From Clostridiales bacterium (lineage in GTDB: Bacteria; Bacillota; Clostridia; Christensenellales; CAG-138), in assembly GCA_004556165.1 (NCBI GenBank), contig SFIR01000011.1, positions 1-61,880 on the forward strand: 61,880 nucleotides of DNA. The letters run 5' to 3'. The notes below the pieces were generated by a model. It ran no database searches. It was not told the DNA's origin and saw only the letters and a program-made list of their open reading frames with translations. The position numbers and the translations under genes were made by a program. Positions 50,595 to 60,398 of the stretch are shown piece after piece (the first letter of the stretch is position 1; the number at the start of each line of letters is the position of its first letter).

Positions 50595-51863
50595 TTATTT
50601 ACCCGTCAGATACTCAATTGCCGCCGCAAGCTGAGTATCGTATTCGCGGTAGTAATTCATCATGTAGTAGGGGGCCTGACCCTGATATTCCTCGGGCAGC
50701 TCGACCTCAATATCGGGCGCAAGCCCTTTGCCATGGATCATACTGCCGTTCGGGGTGAAATAGACATCGGTGGTCAGCTTGAGATAGCCGAGATCCTTGC
50801 CAAGGTCAATATAGGTCTGTACGATGCCCTTGCCGAAGGTGTTTTCGCCGAGAAGCGGCGCAGCCCCGTTATCCTGAATGGCTCCCGAGAATACCTCGCT
50901 TGCCGAAGCGGACATGCCGTTTACGAGCACGATAAAGGGGATTTCCAGCTTTTCCTCATCCGTCGAACGGTAGACCTCCGGGGTCGTATAGGTCTTGCCC
51001 TCAAGGGTTGTGATTACGCAGTCGCCGAGCACGCGGTCCGCTATTCCGAGCACGGTGCTTAGGCTTCCGCCGGGATTGTTCCTGAGGTCGATGATGAGGG
51101 AGGTAATGCCGGATTCAAGGAGCGCGTCAAGCTGAGCATCGAAAGCCGTCTCCGCGTCCCCCGTGAATTCCTCTATGCAGATATAGCCAATATTGTTGTC
51201 AAGGCGTTCGGAGAAGACCCTTGAAACCGTCACATCACCACGGGTTATATCAAGGGTGAGCGTTTCTTCGCCGCGGATGACCTCGACGGTAACGACGGAA
51301 CCGTCCTCGCCCTTGAGCTTGCCGCTGCATGTATCAAGGTCAAGCCCTGCAAAGGATTCGCCGTTCGCGGAGATGATAATATCGCGGTCGCGGAGGCCTG
51401 CATTGTACGCAGGGTTATCGACATATGCGCGCAGCACCACGATGCCGCGTCCCTCGGGATCGAGCGCAATGGTGACGCCGATACCCTTGTAATTGCCGTT
51501 CAGCTCGTTGCGGTAATCGTTATAGCCGGAATCCGTGAAGAAATCCGCGTATGGATCGTTGATGGAGTATACAACGCCCTTCGCGGCAGCAGTAAACATC
51601 TCGTCCTCGCTCGGCAGCTCGTCTTGGAAATAATAGTATTTCTCAATCCTATCGACGATCATGGAAACGAGCGCGGATTTATCCTCGCCCTGCAAGCGTA
51701 TGAGGCGGAAGCCCGAATTGCCTCCGATAAGCACCGCAAGGCAGATGGCAACGCCGATTACGGCGCTGACGAGCATCAGCAGAAAGACCTGATAGCCCTT
51801 TATGCCCGAGCCCTGCTTCTTATTGCTTTTTTCTGCATTTTCGTAACCGATGTATTCGTCCAT
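50595..51863 (-). CDS. S41 family carboxy-terminal processing peptidase
   Basis: A 422-residue membrane-anchored protease (helix about 23-45) with a PDZ domain (GIGVTIALDPEGRGIVVLRA then AGLRDRDIIISANGESF), a catalytic Ser in VLVNGMSASASEVFSG and the Lys of ENTFGKGIVQ. CtpA/CtpB-type enzymes cleave exported proteins at the membrane; CtpB acts in sporulation signalling. Here the ORF is complete at normal length. The exact substrate is unknown. Confidence 0.92.
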   Translation of the reverse strand: MDEYIGYENAEKSNKKQGSGIKGYQVFLLMLVSAVIGVAICLAVLIGGNSGFRLIRLQGEDKSALVSMIVDRIEKYYYFQDELPSEDEMFTAAAKGVVYSINDPYADFFTDSGYNDYRNELNGNYKGIGVTIALDPEGRGIVVLRAYVDNPAYNAGLRDRDIIISANGESFAGLDLDTCSGKLKGEDGSVVTVEVIRGEETLTLDITRGDVTVSRVFSERLDNNIGYICIEEFTGDAETAFDAQLDALLESGITSLIIDLRNNPGGSLSTVLGIADRVLGDCVITTLEGKTYTTPEVYRSTDEEKLEIPFIVLVNGMSASASEVFSGAIQDNGAAPLLGENTFGKGIVQTYIDLGKDLGYLKLTTDVYFTPNGSMIHGKGLAPDIEVELPEEYQGQAPYYMMNYYREYDTQLAAAIEYLTGK

Positions 51864-51911
51864 AATATGACCTTTCTTTATAATAAATAGGTTTTCGGGG
51901 AGAACGAAGGA

Positions 51912-52709
51912 TCATTCGTCATACCCGGTATTGTCAAGTGCGAGCGGATCGCATTCCGGCATGCGTACTCCTCCCGTCATGCGCGGCGGCAGCTTCATGC
52001 GGTCCCACATGCCGTATTTATGCGTATCGACGATTGCTTTCATAAGCCGATTTTCAACGTCGGGCACAATCTTGCGGAAATCCCGGAGCAGAAGCCGCAT
52101 ATCCTCGCGCTTGGTGCTGCCGGCAACGGGGCAGTTTGCGGGGATAACGGGGAGGTTCAGCCTGCGCGATGCAGCGATAGCATCCTTTTCGGGGAAGAAA
52201 ACGAGGGGACGGATAACGGTTATGCCCGTCCGCCCGAGATAGGTGACGGGAGCAAAGGTGTTGAGCCTTGCCTCGAAGAACAGACTTAAAAGGAAGGTCT
52301 CAAGCACATCCTCACGGTTATGCCCGAGCGCAACGATATTGCAGCCCTTGGATACCGCTATATCGTTCAGCGCGCCGCGGCGCATCTTGGCGCACATCGC
52401 GCAGGGATTCTTTTCCTTGCGGATATTGAATACGACATCGCCTATATCGGTCGGCCTGACCTCAAAATCTATATCATGCTCGCGCGCAAAGGCTTCGATT
52501 CCGCTCGTATCCTGTTCAACGATGCCGAGATCGAGCATTACCGCGCAGAGCCCGTATTTCTTTTTGGAAAACATCTGGTACAGCTTCAGGCCGTACATCA
52601 AAAGCAGGCTGTCCTTGCCGCCGCTCACGCCGACGCAGATATTATCGCCGTCGTGTATTAAATCGTATTTTTCGTCGGCACGGCGTATGCAGCCCAAAAC
52701 CTGTTTCAT
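51912..52709 (-). CDS. TtcA-family tRNA 2-thiolation enzyme
   Basis: A 265-residue PP-loop enzyme with SGGKDSLLLMYGL (about 30-42), a CAMCAKMRRG pair (about 103-112) and a third Cys in PANCPVAGSTKRED, the [4Fe-4S] ligands of TtcA-type thiolases. These thiolate C32 in tRNA; in Gram-positives the same family has variant targets. GGAGGCAACCCT precedes the start. It follows a DUF362 ferredoxin gene on the minus strand, which may supply electrons. Confidence 0.85.
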   Translation of the reverse strand: MKQVLGCIRRADEKYDLIHDGDNICVGVSGGKDSLLLMYGLKLYQMFSKKKYGLCAVMLDLGIVEQDTSGIEAFAREHDIDFEVRPTDIGDVVFNIRKEKNPCAMCAKMRRGALNDIAVSKGCNIVALGHNREDVLETFLLSLFFEARLNTFAPVTYLGRTGITVIRPLVFFPEKDAIAASRRLNLPVIPANCPVAGSTKREDMRLLLRDFRKIVPDVENRLMKAIVDTHKYGMWDRMKLPPRMTGGVRMPECDPLALDNTGYDE

Positions 52710-52773
52710 AGGGTTGCCTCCTCGGGAAATTTCGAGATATTATACATTATTGCGGCCCGTTTGTACAGCTTCC

Positions 52774-53919
52774 TCAGCTCTTGCGCTGAAGGATTCTGGC
52801 GACGATGGGCCTATGCACTATCATTGCCGCCTTAGGGCAGAATTCCTGGCAGCAGAAGCAGCGAATGCATTTCTTCCTATCTATACGGGGCTTTGCTTTC
52901 ACCATGGTGATGGCATGCGCAGGGCAGATATTGAAGCATTTTTTGCAGCCGACGCATTTCTTCTTTTTGAGGTGCGGAGTATTGGTAAAGCATGCTTCGA
53001 GGAATTTCTGCGTCACGAGGAATTTCGTGCCCCCGAGGAATTTGACCGTCTTAGGCGGCCTTATATCGAAATCCGAGGTTGAAAGCAGCTCGATATTTCC
53101 GCATACGGAAAGCTCGCTTATATCCTTCGGCACAAGCCCTCTTTCCATGGCGGCCTTGAGCGTCGGCACGGAGGGAGGGTCAAGCCCCACCAGCTTTGCT
53201 GCGAGGAGGTCGGCAGCATAGGTAGTCTTGGAAGCGATAAGAAAGCCGAGCTTTTTCGGCGTACCTGCGGTGGGCCCGTTGCCCTCCATGCCTATGACGG
53301 CATCGACAAGGGTCAGCTTGGGCTTAAAGTATTCGTTGATATCCACAAGCATATTCGAAAAAAGCTCCATGCCCGGGTAGATATAATGCGTTTCGGGCTT
53401 GAGCAGCCCGGGTATGACGCCGTAAAGATTCTTGATTGCTGCGCTCATGCCCACCATGCCGTGGGATTTGAGCTTGCAGAAATCTATCATAGCATCGCAT
53501 GAATCTATATATGCTGTATAGGTCAGGCTTTTCATAGCCACGCCGCCGATATTCACGGTCTTTGACGAGGTATCGAGATTCAGCTCCGCGCCGCATTCCC
53601 TTGCAAGCTCCATACCGGTCACGCTGTATACATGGCTGAGTGCGGCAGGTGTGAAGAAACCGCCGGGGCTGTCGCCGACGACGACGCTTGCGCCGAGCTC
53701 AACGAGCCTTTTCGTCAGCTCCGCAACGAGCACGGGATGGGTCGTTGCCGCCTGCTCGGGCTTCATCGCCGAAACGAGGTTTGCCTTTATCAGTATGCGC
53801 ATTCCGGGCTTGACAAAATCAAGCCCGTCAATAGCCGTAAGCGCAGCGTCCATTGCCGCGCTGACGCGCTCCGGGTCGTAATCCGCGCAGGGGACTACGG
53901 AACATATATACGGTTCCAT
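52774..53919 (-). CDS. DUF362 protein with two [4Fe-4S] ferredoxin motifs
   Basis: A 381-residue protein with the DUF362 domain (ILIKANLVSAMKPEQAATTH, VVVGDSPGG, MIDFCKLKSHGMVGMSAAIK) and two C-terminal CxxCxxCxxxCP clusters (CVGCKKCFNICP and CIRCFCCQEFCP). It is likely a cytoplasmic redox protein; the substrate is unknown. It stands just upstream of the TtcA-like gene (about 64 bp), which makes a role as electron donor possible but unproven. Confidence 0.85.
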   Translation of the reverse strand: MEPYICSVVPCADYDPERVSAAMDAALTAIDGLDFVKPGMRILIKANLVSAMKPEQAATTHPVLVAELTKRLVELGASVVVGDSPGGFFTPAALSHVYSVTGMELARECGAELNLDTSSKTVNIGGVAMKSLTYTAYIDSCDAMIDFCKLKSHGMVGMSAAIKNLYGVIPGLLKPETHYIYPGMELFSNMLVDINEYFKPKLTLVDAVIGMEGNGPTAGTPKKLGFLIASKTTYAADLLAAKLVGLDPPSVPTLKAAMERGLVPKDISELSVCGNIELLSTSDFDIRPPKTVKFLGGTKFLVTQKFLEACFTNTPHLKKKKCVGCKKCFNICPAHAITMVKAKPRIDRKKCIRCFCCQEFCPKAAMIVHRPIVARILQRKS

Positions 53920-54092
53920 GCAGGCTCCTTTACTGCTGTGATCGGGAATAAAAAGTAATACCGAATAATATTTTATCAGCTTTTGTCCATACGGTCAAGC
54001 AAAAGCGCCGGACGGGGAATAATCGGACGCAAAAAGACCGAAAATCTATTATATTGCCAAAAGCCGCAGGTGCATTCGGCGAAGAAATATGG

Positions 54093-54098
54093 TACAAT
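54093..54098 (+). promoter_or_regulatory. -10 box before the amidase gene
   Basis: TACAAT lies 31 bp before the start codon; the -35 element is weak. Confidence 0.4.
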
Positions 54099-54128
54099 AT
54101 CCGCATTGAGGAATGGAGTTGGATAATA

Positions 54129-55058
54129 ATGAAACTGAACCTTGACAGGATGCTGAATATCCTTATCGTTGTAATACTCGTAATAATCATCGCCATTTGT
54201 GCGGTCATCATCGGAAGATGCTCGTCAAAGCCGGGGGAGGGCATTGACGAAAAAACTCCCGAGCCGGAGACGACAGCAACCATCGGCGGCGTGTATACGA
54301 CCCTGCCGCCCGGGAATGCGACCCCTCCGTCGGGGCAGACATCCGTACCGACGCTCACGCCCACGGAACCCCCCGCATCAACGGAGAGCCCTGCGCCCGT
54401 TACGGATGTACCCCTTGCAGTGACAGAGGGCGACCTGAGCGCGGTTTATGCGCGCCTTGAGCAGCTCAAGCAGCTTAAAGCGGAGCATCCCGAGGTCGAT
54501 ATCATCATTTTGGATGTCGGTCACGGCGGCTTTGATCCCGGAGCGTCGGGGCAGAGCGGCACGATAGAAAGCGAGCTGAACCTCATCATCTCGCGTATGC
54601 TTGCAGAGGAGCTCGCGAACAGGGGCTATTATGTTTTCATGACGAGGATGGGCGAATATGCCGTTGCGGATACGAAATCAGCCGACATGGAAGCCCGTAC
54701 AGCCATGATGAAGAATGATATTTTCACCGTTGCCGTCAGCATCCACATGAATTCCTTCCCCCGTGACCGCTCGGTCAGCGGCGTCAGGGTCTATAACTAC
54801 CCCGGAAGCACCCGTGGAAGGGTACTTTCTTCAATAGTCATGCATACTATCGCTCAGATGACCGATCAGCGCGAACGCGACACCACCGAGGAGGATCTCA
54901 TGGTCGTGCGCGAACCCATCTGCCCGTCCGTGCTCGTTGAATGCGGCTTCCTTTCGAATAGCTCCGATGAAGCGCTGCTGAAAGACCCGGAGTATCAAAG
55001 GCTCATGGCGATTGCCGTTGCATGCGGCGTGGACGAATTCATAAGAGGCAGAAATTGA
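54129..55058 (+). CDS. N-acetylmuramoyl-L-alanine amidase (Amidase_3)
   Basis: A 309-residue cell-wall hydrolase with a membrane anchor (LNILIVVILVIIIAICAVII), a Pro/Thr-rich spacer (about 40-100) and a catalytic domain with zinc ligands in DVGHGGFDPGASG (about 137-149) and SIHMNSF, the Glu ligand in SELNL and the catalytic Glu in LVECGFLSN. It cuts the bond between MurNAc and L-Ala. The ATG at 54129 is supported over longer in-frame starts by composition. Related CwlC/CwlD-type enzymes act in sporulation; this cannot be told apart here. Confidence 0.9.
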   Translation: MKLNLDRMLNILIVVILVIIIAICAVIIGRCSSKPGEGIDEKTPEPETTATIGGVYTTLPPGNATPPSGQTSVPTLTPTEPPASTESPAPVTDVPLAVTEGDLSAVYARLEQLKQLKAEHPEVDIIILDVGHGGFDPGASGQSGTIESELNLIISRMLAEELANRGYYVFMTRMGEYAVADTKSADMEARTAMMKNDIFTVAVSIHMNSFPRDRSVSGVRVYNYPGSTRGRVLSSIVMHTIAQMTDQRERDTTEEDLMVVREPICPSVLVECGFLSNSSDEALLKDPEYQRLMAIAVACGVDEFIRGRN

Positions 55059-55127
55059 GCAGGGCGCGCCGCCCGTCATCTCCCGGATTATATTTTTTTC
55101 CCGCTTCCTTGCAGCGGAAAAACATGC

Positions 55128-55133
55128 TATAAT
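55128..55133 (+). promoter_or_regulatory. -10 box before the Mrp/NBP35 gene
   Basis: TATAAT lies 67 bp upstream of the start codon; a TTCCTT at 17-bp spacing is a poor -35. Confidence 0.4.
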
Positions 55134-55199
55134 ATGCGTGCTGAAATTAAATTCGGAGCATATAAGCAGAAACCCGAATAAACACAAAGGAAAACAGAA

Positions 55200-56012
55200 A
55201 TGAGCGAAGAATGCAACCATAACTGCGAAAACTGTAAAATCGACTGCGAATCGAAGAATGTCGATTTCCGAGCCAAGCTCAATGAGCACAGCTCCGTCAA
55301 AAAGGTCATTGCCGTCATGAGCGGCAAGGGCGGCGTGGGCAAATCCCTCGTCACCTCCATGCTCGCCGCCGATACCATGCGCGAGGGCTTCCGTACCGCC
55401 GTGCTCGATGCCGATATAACGGGCCCCTCCATTCCCAAGGCCTTCGGCGTTCACGAAAAGGCATACGCCACGGAATACGGCATTATGCCACTGAAATCGA
55501 GGACGGGTATTGAGCTTATGAGCATCAATTTCCTGCTCGAGGAGGAGACCGCACCCGTTGTCTGGCGCGGCCCCATCATCGCCGGAACGGTGAAGCAGTT
55601 CTGGACCGATGTCGTGTGGGAGGATATAGACTATATGTTCATCGACATGCCTCCGGGAACGGGCGATGTACCCCTGACCGTGATGCAGTCCCTGCCGATT
55701 GATGGCATAGTCGTCGTAACCACTCCGCAGGATCTCGTTTCGCTGATAGTCGAAAAGGCTGTCAACATGGCAAATATGCTGAATGTTCCCATCATCGGCA
55801 TAGTTGAAAACATGTCCTATTATAAATGCCCGAACTGCGGCGAGAAGCACGAGGTATTCGGAAGATCGCATGCGGAGGAGCTTGCAAGGAAATTCGGCAT
55901 ACCGAATGTGGCAAGGCTCCCCATCGACCAAAAGCTTGCCGAAGCCTGCGATGCGGGGCGTATCGAATTCTATGAGGGCGATTGGCTCAAGGATATTCTG
56001 AAGGACGTATAA
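55200..56012 (+). CDS. Mrp/NBP35-family ATP-binding iron-sulfur carrier
   Basis: A 270-residue P-loop ATPase. It has an N-terminal Cys cluster (CNHNCENCKIDC, like NBP35), the deviant Walker A MSGKGGVGKS (about 40-49), ADITGPSIPK and the C-terminal CPNCGEKHEVFG pair that binds a bridging [4Fe-4S] cluster. Such proteins deliver Fe-S clusters to target enzymes. AAAGGAAAAC precedes the ATG. The neighbours give no further clue. Confidence 0.92.
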   Translation: MSEECNHNCENCKIDCESKNVDFRAKLNEHSSVKKVIAVMSGKGGVGKSLVTSMLAADTMREGFRTAVLDADITGPSIPKAFGVHEKAYATEYGIMPLKSRTGIELMSINFLLEEETAPVVWRGPIIAGTVKQFWTDVVWEDIDYMFIDMPPGTGDVPLTVMQSLPIDGIVVVTTPQDLVSLIVEKAVNMANMLNVPIIGIVENMSYYKCPNCGEKHEVFGRSHAEELARKFGIPNVARLPIDQKLAEACDAGRIEFYEGDWLKDILKDV

Positions 56013-56095
56013 TATTGAGGTATATATTTACAGGGGTCTGCTGCAAATGCGCGGACCCCTGTTATAATAATGGAAGGAAACCTACGGAGGATATT

Positions 56096-56854
56096 ATGAA
56101 ATTCATCTCTTGGAATGTCAACGGCCTGCGCGCCTGCATGGGCAAGGGCTTTAACGATTTTTTTACCGAGGCTGATGCGGATTTTTTCGCACTGCAGGAA
56201 ACCAAGCTTCAGCAGGGACAGATAGATTTTGCGCCCGAGGGCTATCATGCCTACTGGAATTACGCCGAGAAGAAGGGTTATTCCGGCACTGCGATATTTA
56301 CGAAGCATGAGCCGCTTTCCGTCCGCTTCGGCATGGGAGCGGATGAGGAATTCGAGCGTGAGGGCAGGGTTATTACCCTTGAGTATCCCGATTTTTACTT
56401 CATTACCGTCTATTCCCCGAATGCGCAGAGGGAGCTTACGAGGCTTGATCTTAGGTGCCGCTTTGAGGATGCTTTTCGCGATTACTGCAAAAAGCTGGAT
56501 GAAGCAAAGCCCGTCATCCTCTGCGGAGATATGAATGTGGCGCATGAGGAGATCGACCTGAAGAACCCGAAATCCAACCGCGGCAACGCAGGCTTTACCG
56601 ATGAGGAAAGGGCAAAATTTTCCGAGCTTCTCGGCGCGGGCTTTATTGATTCCTTCCGCTATCTGTATCCCGACCGCACCGATGCCTATACATGGTGGAG
56701 CTATATGTTCAAAGCGAGGGAAAGGAACGTGGGCTGGCGGATTGACTATTTCGTGATGAGCGAAAGGCTGGGCGCTAAGCTCAATGACGCCGTCATCCAT
56801 CCCGAGATTCAGGGCAGCGACCATTGCCCGATAGGCATTGATATCTCGCTTTAG
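56096..56854 (+). CDS. xth: Exodeoxyribonuclease III
   Basis: A 252-residue AP endonuclease/exonuclease of normal length: KFISWNVNGLRACM with the metal-binding Asn, LQETKLQQGQ with the Glu, TVYSPNAQREL, the catalytic CGDMNVAHEEIDL, and WRIDYFVMSERL with the final GSDHCPIGIDI His. It repairs abasic sites. The ATG at 56096 has GGAGG 5 bp upstream; longer in-frame starts run into the previous gene. Confidence 0.95.
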   Translation: MKFISWNVNGLRACMGKGFNDFFTEADADFFALQETKLQQGQIDFAPEGYHAYWNYAEKKGYSGTAIFTKHEPLSVRFGMGADEEFEREGRVITLEYPDFYFITVYSPNAQRELTRLDLRCRFEDAFRDYCKKLDEAKPVILCGDMNVAHEEIDLKNPKSNRGNAGFTDEERAKFSELLGAGFIDSFRYLYPDRTDAYTWWSYMFKARERNVGWRIDYFVMSERLGAKLNDAVIHPEIQGSDHCPIGIDISL

Positions 56855-56855
56855 C

Positions 56856-56884
56856 TTGCATTTTTTACCCTGTTGGGGTACAAT
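56856..56884 (+). promoter_or_regulatory. Promoter for the CotH lipoprotein
   Basis: TTGCAT (56856-56861) and TACAAT (56879-56884), spaced by 17 bp, starting right after the xth stop. Confidence 0.6.
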
Positions 56885-56950
56885 AACAAAAAGGAAAGTC
56901 CGCACGAGCTTTCCCGTTATGAATAAAAAACGAAAGGAGCGATTTTTGCC

Positions 56951-59900
56951 GTGAAGAAAAACAGCGTCAAAAAAATCATATCCCTTGCTTTGGCAATAAT
57001 GCTTATACTTCCCGTTCTTTCGGGCTGCAATAAGAATAATTCCTCCGATATAAGGATAACGGAGATAGTCACATCCAATTCTCAGAGCTATAAGCACCCG
57101 ACCCTCGGCAGCCCCGACTGGATAGAATTGTACAATCCCTCCTCCGAGAGGCAGGAGCTTTCGGGCTATATGCTCGTCAATACCTCCAAGGGCATGAGCT
57201 ATACCTTCCCCGAGGGCGCGGGCATCGACCCGGGCGCGTACATAATAGTCTGCTGCTCCAAGGATGCAGTGGGCGATGCGAATGATCTCGTTGCGCCCTT
57301 CAACCTCTCCGCAAGCGGATGCAGCCTCAGCTTCGTTAATAAGGCCGGCAGGCATATTCAGGATATCAACGTCCCCGAGCTTCAGCCCGACCATTCCTAC
57401 GCCATGAAGTCGAAAGGAGGCTTCGGTATTTCTTCCTCTCCGACCCCCGGCGCGGCAAATTCCGATTCCGATATTGGCGAGGCGGAAAAGCCCACGGCTG
57501 CCCCGAGCGGCAATCAGTCAACTTCCGATGTTCTCGTAATCTCCGAGGTCATGCGCGGCGATACGGGCTTTATTGAGGTGCACAATATTTCCTCCGGAAG
57601 CATAAATCTCAGCAGCTATTATCTCAGCGATGACGGCACAAAGCCGATGAAATGGCAGTTCCCGGAATTCGAGCTTGCTCCGGATGCCTATGCCGCCGTT
57701 TACCTTCGCGGAAGCACATATACGGGTGAAAAGCTCGTTGACGACGGCAGCGGCATACCCCTTTTCTATGCGGATTTCAAGCTGAATTCCGCAGAGAATA
57801 CGGCTTACCTGCATGCTTCGGGCAGCAGGCTTCTTGCAGAATTCACCTTCGATAACAATATGTCCGAGAGTACGAGCGCGGTGCTGACCGGAAGCGGCAT
57901 CGCCTATACCGTTTACCCGACCCCGGGCTATGCAAATTCCGATATTACCTTTAATTCCATAGCGTGGACGGAGTTTGACGGGAATGAGCCCATCATCATA
58001 AACGAGGTTCTTCTAAGCAATAAATACGGCATTACCGATAGCTACGGCGAGAGGAGCGACTGGGTCGAAATCTACAATCGTTCGGACAGCGCGGTTTCCC
58101 TTTTCGGGTATTATCTGACCGATGATAAGGCGGAGCCGAACAAATGGGCATTCCCGAATGTAACGATAGAGCCGGGCGAATATCTGCTTGTATTCTGTTC
58201 GGGAAGGGAAACGGCTGCGGAGGGCGAGCTCCATGCCTCCTTCTCGCTTTCGCTCCGCGACGGCGGAGTATACCTCGCAAATTATAACGGCATGCACATG
58301 GGCGGCATTGATTTTCCCGAGACGCTTTCCGATAATATCAGCATCGGGAGAGGTCCGGACGGCGGAATACTCTATTATCCTCAGCCGACTCCGGGCGAAG
58401 AAAACAGAACAACCGGGTTCGCAGAACCCATGTCGGTGGGGGGCTTCGACCCCTCATCCTGCTATATAAGCGAAACCTGCTCGGTCAATGAACCGCGCAG
58501 CGGCCTTATGGACTGGGTGGAGCTCTATAACGGCTCAGATGAGACCATGACCCTTACGGGCTGGCATATCTCCGACAGCGAGAGCGATCTTATGAAGTAT
58601 GACCTTTCCGGCATCACCATCCCGTCGGGCGGCTATGCCGTCATAAGCTGTTCGGACAGCATCCTCGATGCTTCGCCCGAGGTCGCTCCGTTCTCGCTCT
58701 CTTCGGCAGGCGAAACGCTCTTTATTACGAATGAGCTCGGCGTCATCGTTGATGTATTCGAAACGGGGACGAATAAGCTCGGCGTCACCAGCGGCAGGAA
58801 TGTGGGCGAGGGCGAGAGGGTCTATTTCGCCGAAGCCACAAAGGGCAGCAAAAATCCCGATACCTGCTATCTAAGCTACGCCGCTGCGCCGAAGCTCTCC
58901 GATACCGAAATCTACCATACCGAAGGCTTTTACCTTGAAATAATCAAGAAGAATTCCGACAGCACCGTCCGCTATACGCTTGACGGCAGCAAGCCGGATG
59001 AAACAAGCCCCGTCTATACTGAACCCCTCTATATCTCCTCGAATACGGTCGTCCGCGCGGCGGTATTCGTCCCGGGAGTGCTCCAAAGCGATACGGTTTC
59101 GATGACCTATCTTTTTGAGGAAAGGCACAGCATACCCGTCGTCACGATTGCGATGGAGCAGCAGGATTTTTCCGAGATGTACGCGGTAAGCAGGCCCTTC
59201 GTGCCGGTTGTCGAAAGGGAATGCTTCATGCAGTTCTTTGAAACCGACGGCACTCTGGGCGTCGAAAGCGCCGCGGGCGTCAGGGTATCGGGCGCAAGCA
59301 CCAGAGCGTATCCGCAGAAATCCCTCGGCCTGTATTTCCGCTCCGGCTACGGCAGGAACGAAATAACATACCCCTTCTTCGGGGAAGACTACTATAAGAA
59401 TTTCGGCTCGCTCGTCCTCAGAAACGCGGGGCAGGATTACACAAAGGCGCGTATCCGCGATTCGTTTGCGAGCAAGGCGATGCAGGGCTTGAATCTCGAT
59501 ACGAGCGAAAGCCGCTTCGTTGCCGTCTATATCAACGGGCAGTATTGGGGGCTTTACGACCTCAAGGAGAATATGAATGAGGATTTTCTTGCCACCCATT
59601 TCGGCGTTGACCCCGATACTGCGAATGTAATCAAGCGCAATACCATGGAGCTTGAGGGCAGCAATGAGGATTTCCTCCGCGTCCGCGCATTCGCAGCGCA
59701 TTTTGATGAGTTCGGCGGCAATTCCTATGTTATTCCCATGACGGAGGAAAGGTACGAGCAGTTCAAGCAGTGGGTCGATGTTGAAAACATCATGGATTAC
59801 CTCATCGCAAGGAACTATCTGCCCGATTTCGATATGTTCAATCAGAAGTATTGGCGCACGACGGATTATTCCGTAAAGTGGCGCGCAATCTTCTTCGATT

Positions 59901-60349
59901 CCGATTTTGCCATGAGCTCATCAAGCGGCAATCTGCTCTATCACTATTTCAACGTCAACGGTGTACCGTCCGCCAACGGCTCTCTTAGCCAAATGGATAT
60001 CTTCTGCGGACTCAATTCCAATGATTCATGGCGGCATGATTTCATTGTGCGCTATATCTACGTCATGAAGTACCACCTGAACGCCGATAGGCTCACGGAG
60101 CTTCTGGACAGCATGGCAGCCGAGATGAGCACGGAAATGGACCGCCATATCGCAAGATGGGGAACGCCCTCGAGCAGGTCCGCATGGGAGACGGAGATTG
60201 CGTCCCTCCGCCGGATGCTCGTCGAACGCCCGTCAATCGCCGCCAACCAGCTCCGAAGCTATTACGGGCTTACCGAAGCCCAGTATTCCGCCCTCGAAGC
60301 CGAAGCAGACGCCTATTATGCCGAGAACGGCGCTCCGAGGGATAGGTAA
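56951..60349 (+). CDS. Large lipoprotein with lamin-tail domains and a CotH kinase-like domain
   Basis: A 1132-residue lipoprotein: signal peptide ending LPVLSGC, then four lamin-tail-type domains starting near residues 33, 193, 346 and 503, each with the pattern I-x-E-V ... W-x-E-L/I-Y-N-x-S (for example PDWIELYNPSSERQELSGYM and SDWVEIYNRSDSAVSLFGYY). A chitobiase-like beta domain follows (YTLDGSKPDETSP, about 675), and then CotH (about 725-1060) with LVLRNAGQDYTKARIRDSFA, YWGLYDLKENMNEDFL and RAIFFDSDFAM. CotH proteins in Bacillus phosphorylate spore coat proteins. The GTG start at 56951 follows AAAGGAG. Confidence 0.9.
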   Translation: MKKNSVKKIISLALAIMLILPVLSGCNKNNSSDIRITEIVTSNSQSYKHPTLGSPDWIELYNPSSERQELSGYMLVNTSKGMSYTFPEGAGIDPGAYIIVCCSKDAVGDANDLVAPFNLSASGCSLSFVNKAGRHIQDINVPELQPDHSYAMKSKGGFGISSSPTPGAANSDSDIGEAEKPTAAPSGNQSTSDVLVISEVMRGDTGFIEVHNISSGSINLSSYYLSDDGTKPMKWQFPEFELAPDAYAAVYLRGSTYTGEKLVDDGSGIPLFYADFKLNSAENTAYLHASGSRLLAEFTFDNNMSESTSAVLTGSGIAYTVYPTPGYANSDITFNSIAWTEFDGNEPIIINEVLLSNKYGITDSYGERSDWVEIYNRSDSAVSLFGYYLTDDKAEPNKWAFPNVTIEPGEYLLVFCSGRETAAEGELHASFSLSLRDGGVYLANYNGMHMGGIDFPETLSDNISIGRGPDGGILYYPQPTPGEENRTTGFAEPMSVGGFDPSSCYISETCSVNEPRSGLMDWVELYNGSDETMTLTGWHISDSESDLMKYDLSGITIPSGGYAVISCSDSILDASPEVAPFSLSSAGETLFITNELGVIVDVFETGTNKLGVTSGRNVGEGERVYFAEATKGSKNPDTCYLSYAAAPKLSDTEIYHTEGFYLEIIKKNSDSTVRYTLDGSKPDETSPVYTEPLYISSNTVVRAAVFVPGVLQSDTVSMTYLFEERHSIPVVTIAMEQQDFSEMYAVSRPFVPVVERECFMQFFETDGTLGVESAAGVRVSGASTRAYPQKSLGLYFRSGYGRNEITYPFFGEDYYKNFGSLVLRNAGQDYTKARIRDSFASKAMQGLNLDTSESRFVAVYINGQYWGLYDLKENMNEDFLATHFGVDPDTANVIKRNTMELEGSNEDFLRVRAFAAHFDEFGGNSYVIPMTEERYEQFKQWVDVENIMDYLIARNYLPDFDMFNQKYWRTTDYSVKWRAIFFDSDFAMSSSSGNLLYHYFNVNGVPSANGSLSQMDIFCGLNSNDSWRHDFIVRYIYVMKYHLNADRLTELLDSMAAEMSTEMDRHIARWGTPSSRSAWETEIASLRRMLVERPSIAANQLRSYYGLTEAQYSALEAEADAYYAENGAPRDR

Positions 60350-60398
60350 ATTCCGTCGGCGCAAGGCGCAAAGCAATCACCGCAGGAAAGGACTTACC

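Noticed and set aside
54831..55931. A 366-residue open frame on the minus strand
   Set aside because: It is antisense to the amidase and Mrp/NBP35 genes.
55970..57394. A 474-residue open frame on the minus strand
   Set aside because: It is antisense to xth and the start of the CotH lipoprotein, both with strong motifs.
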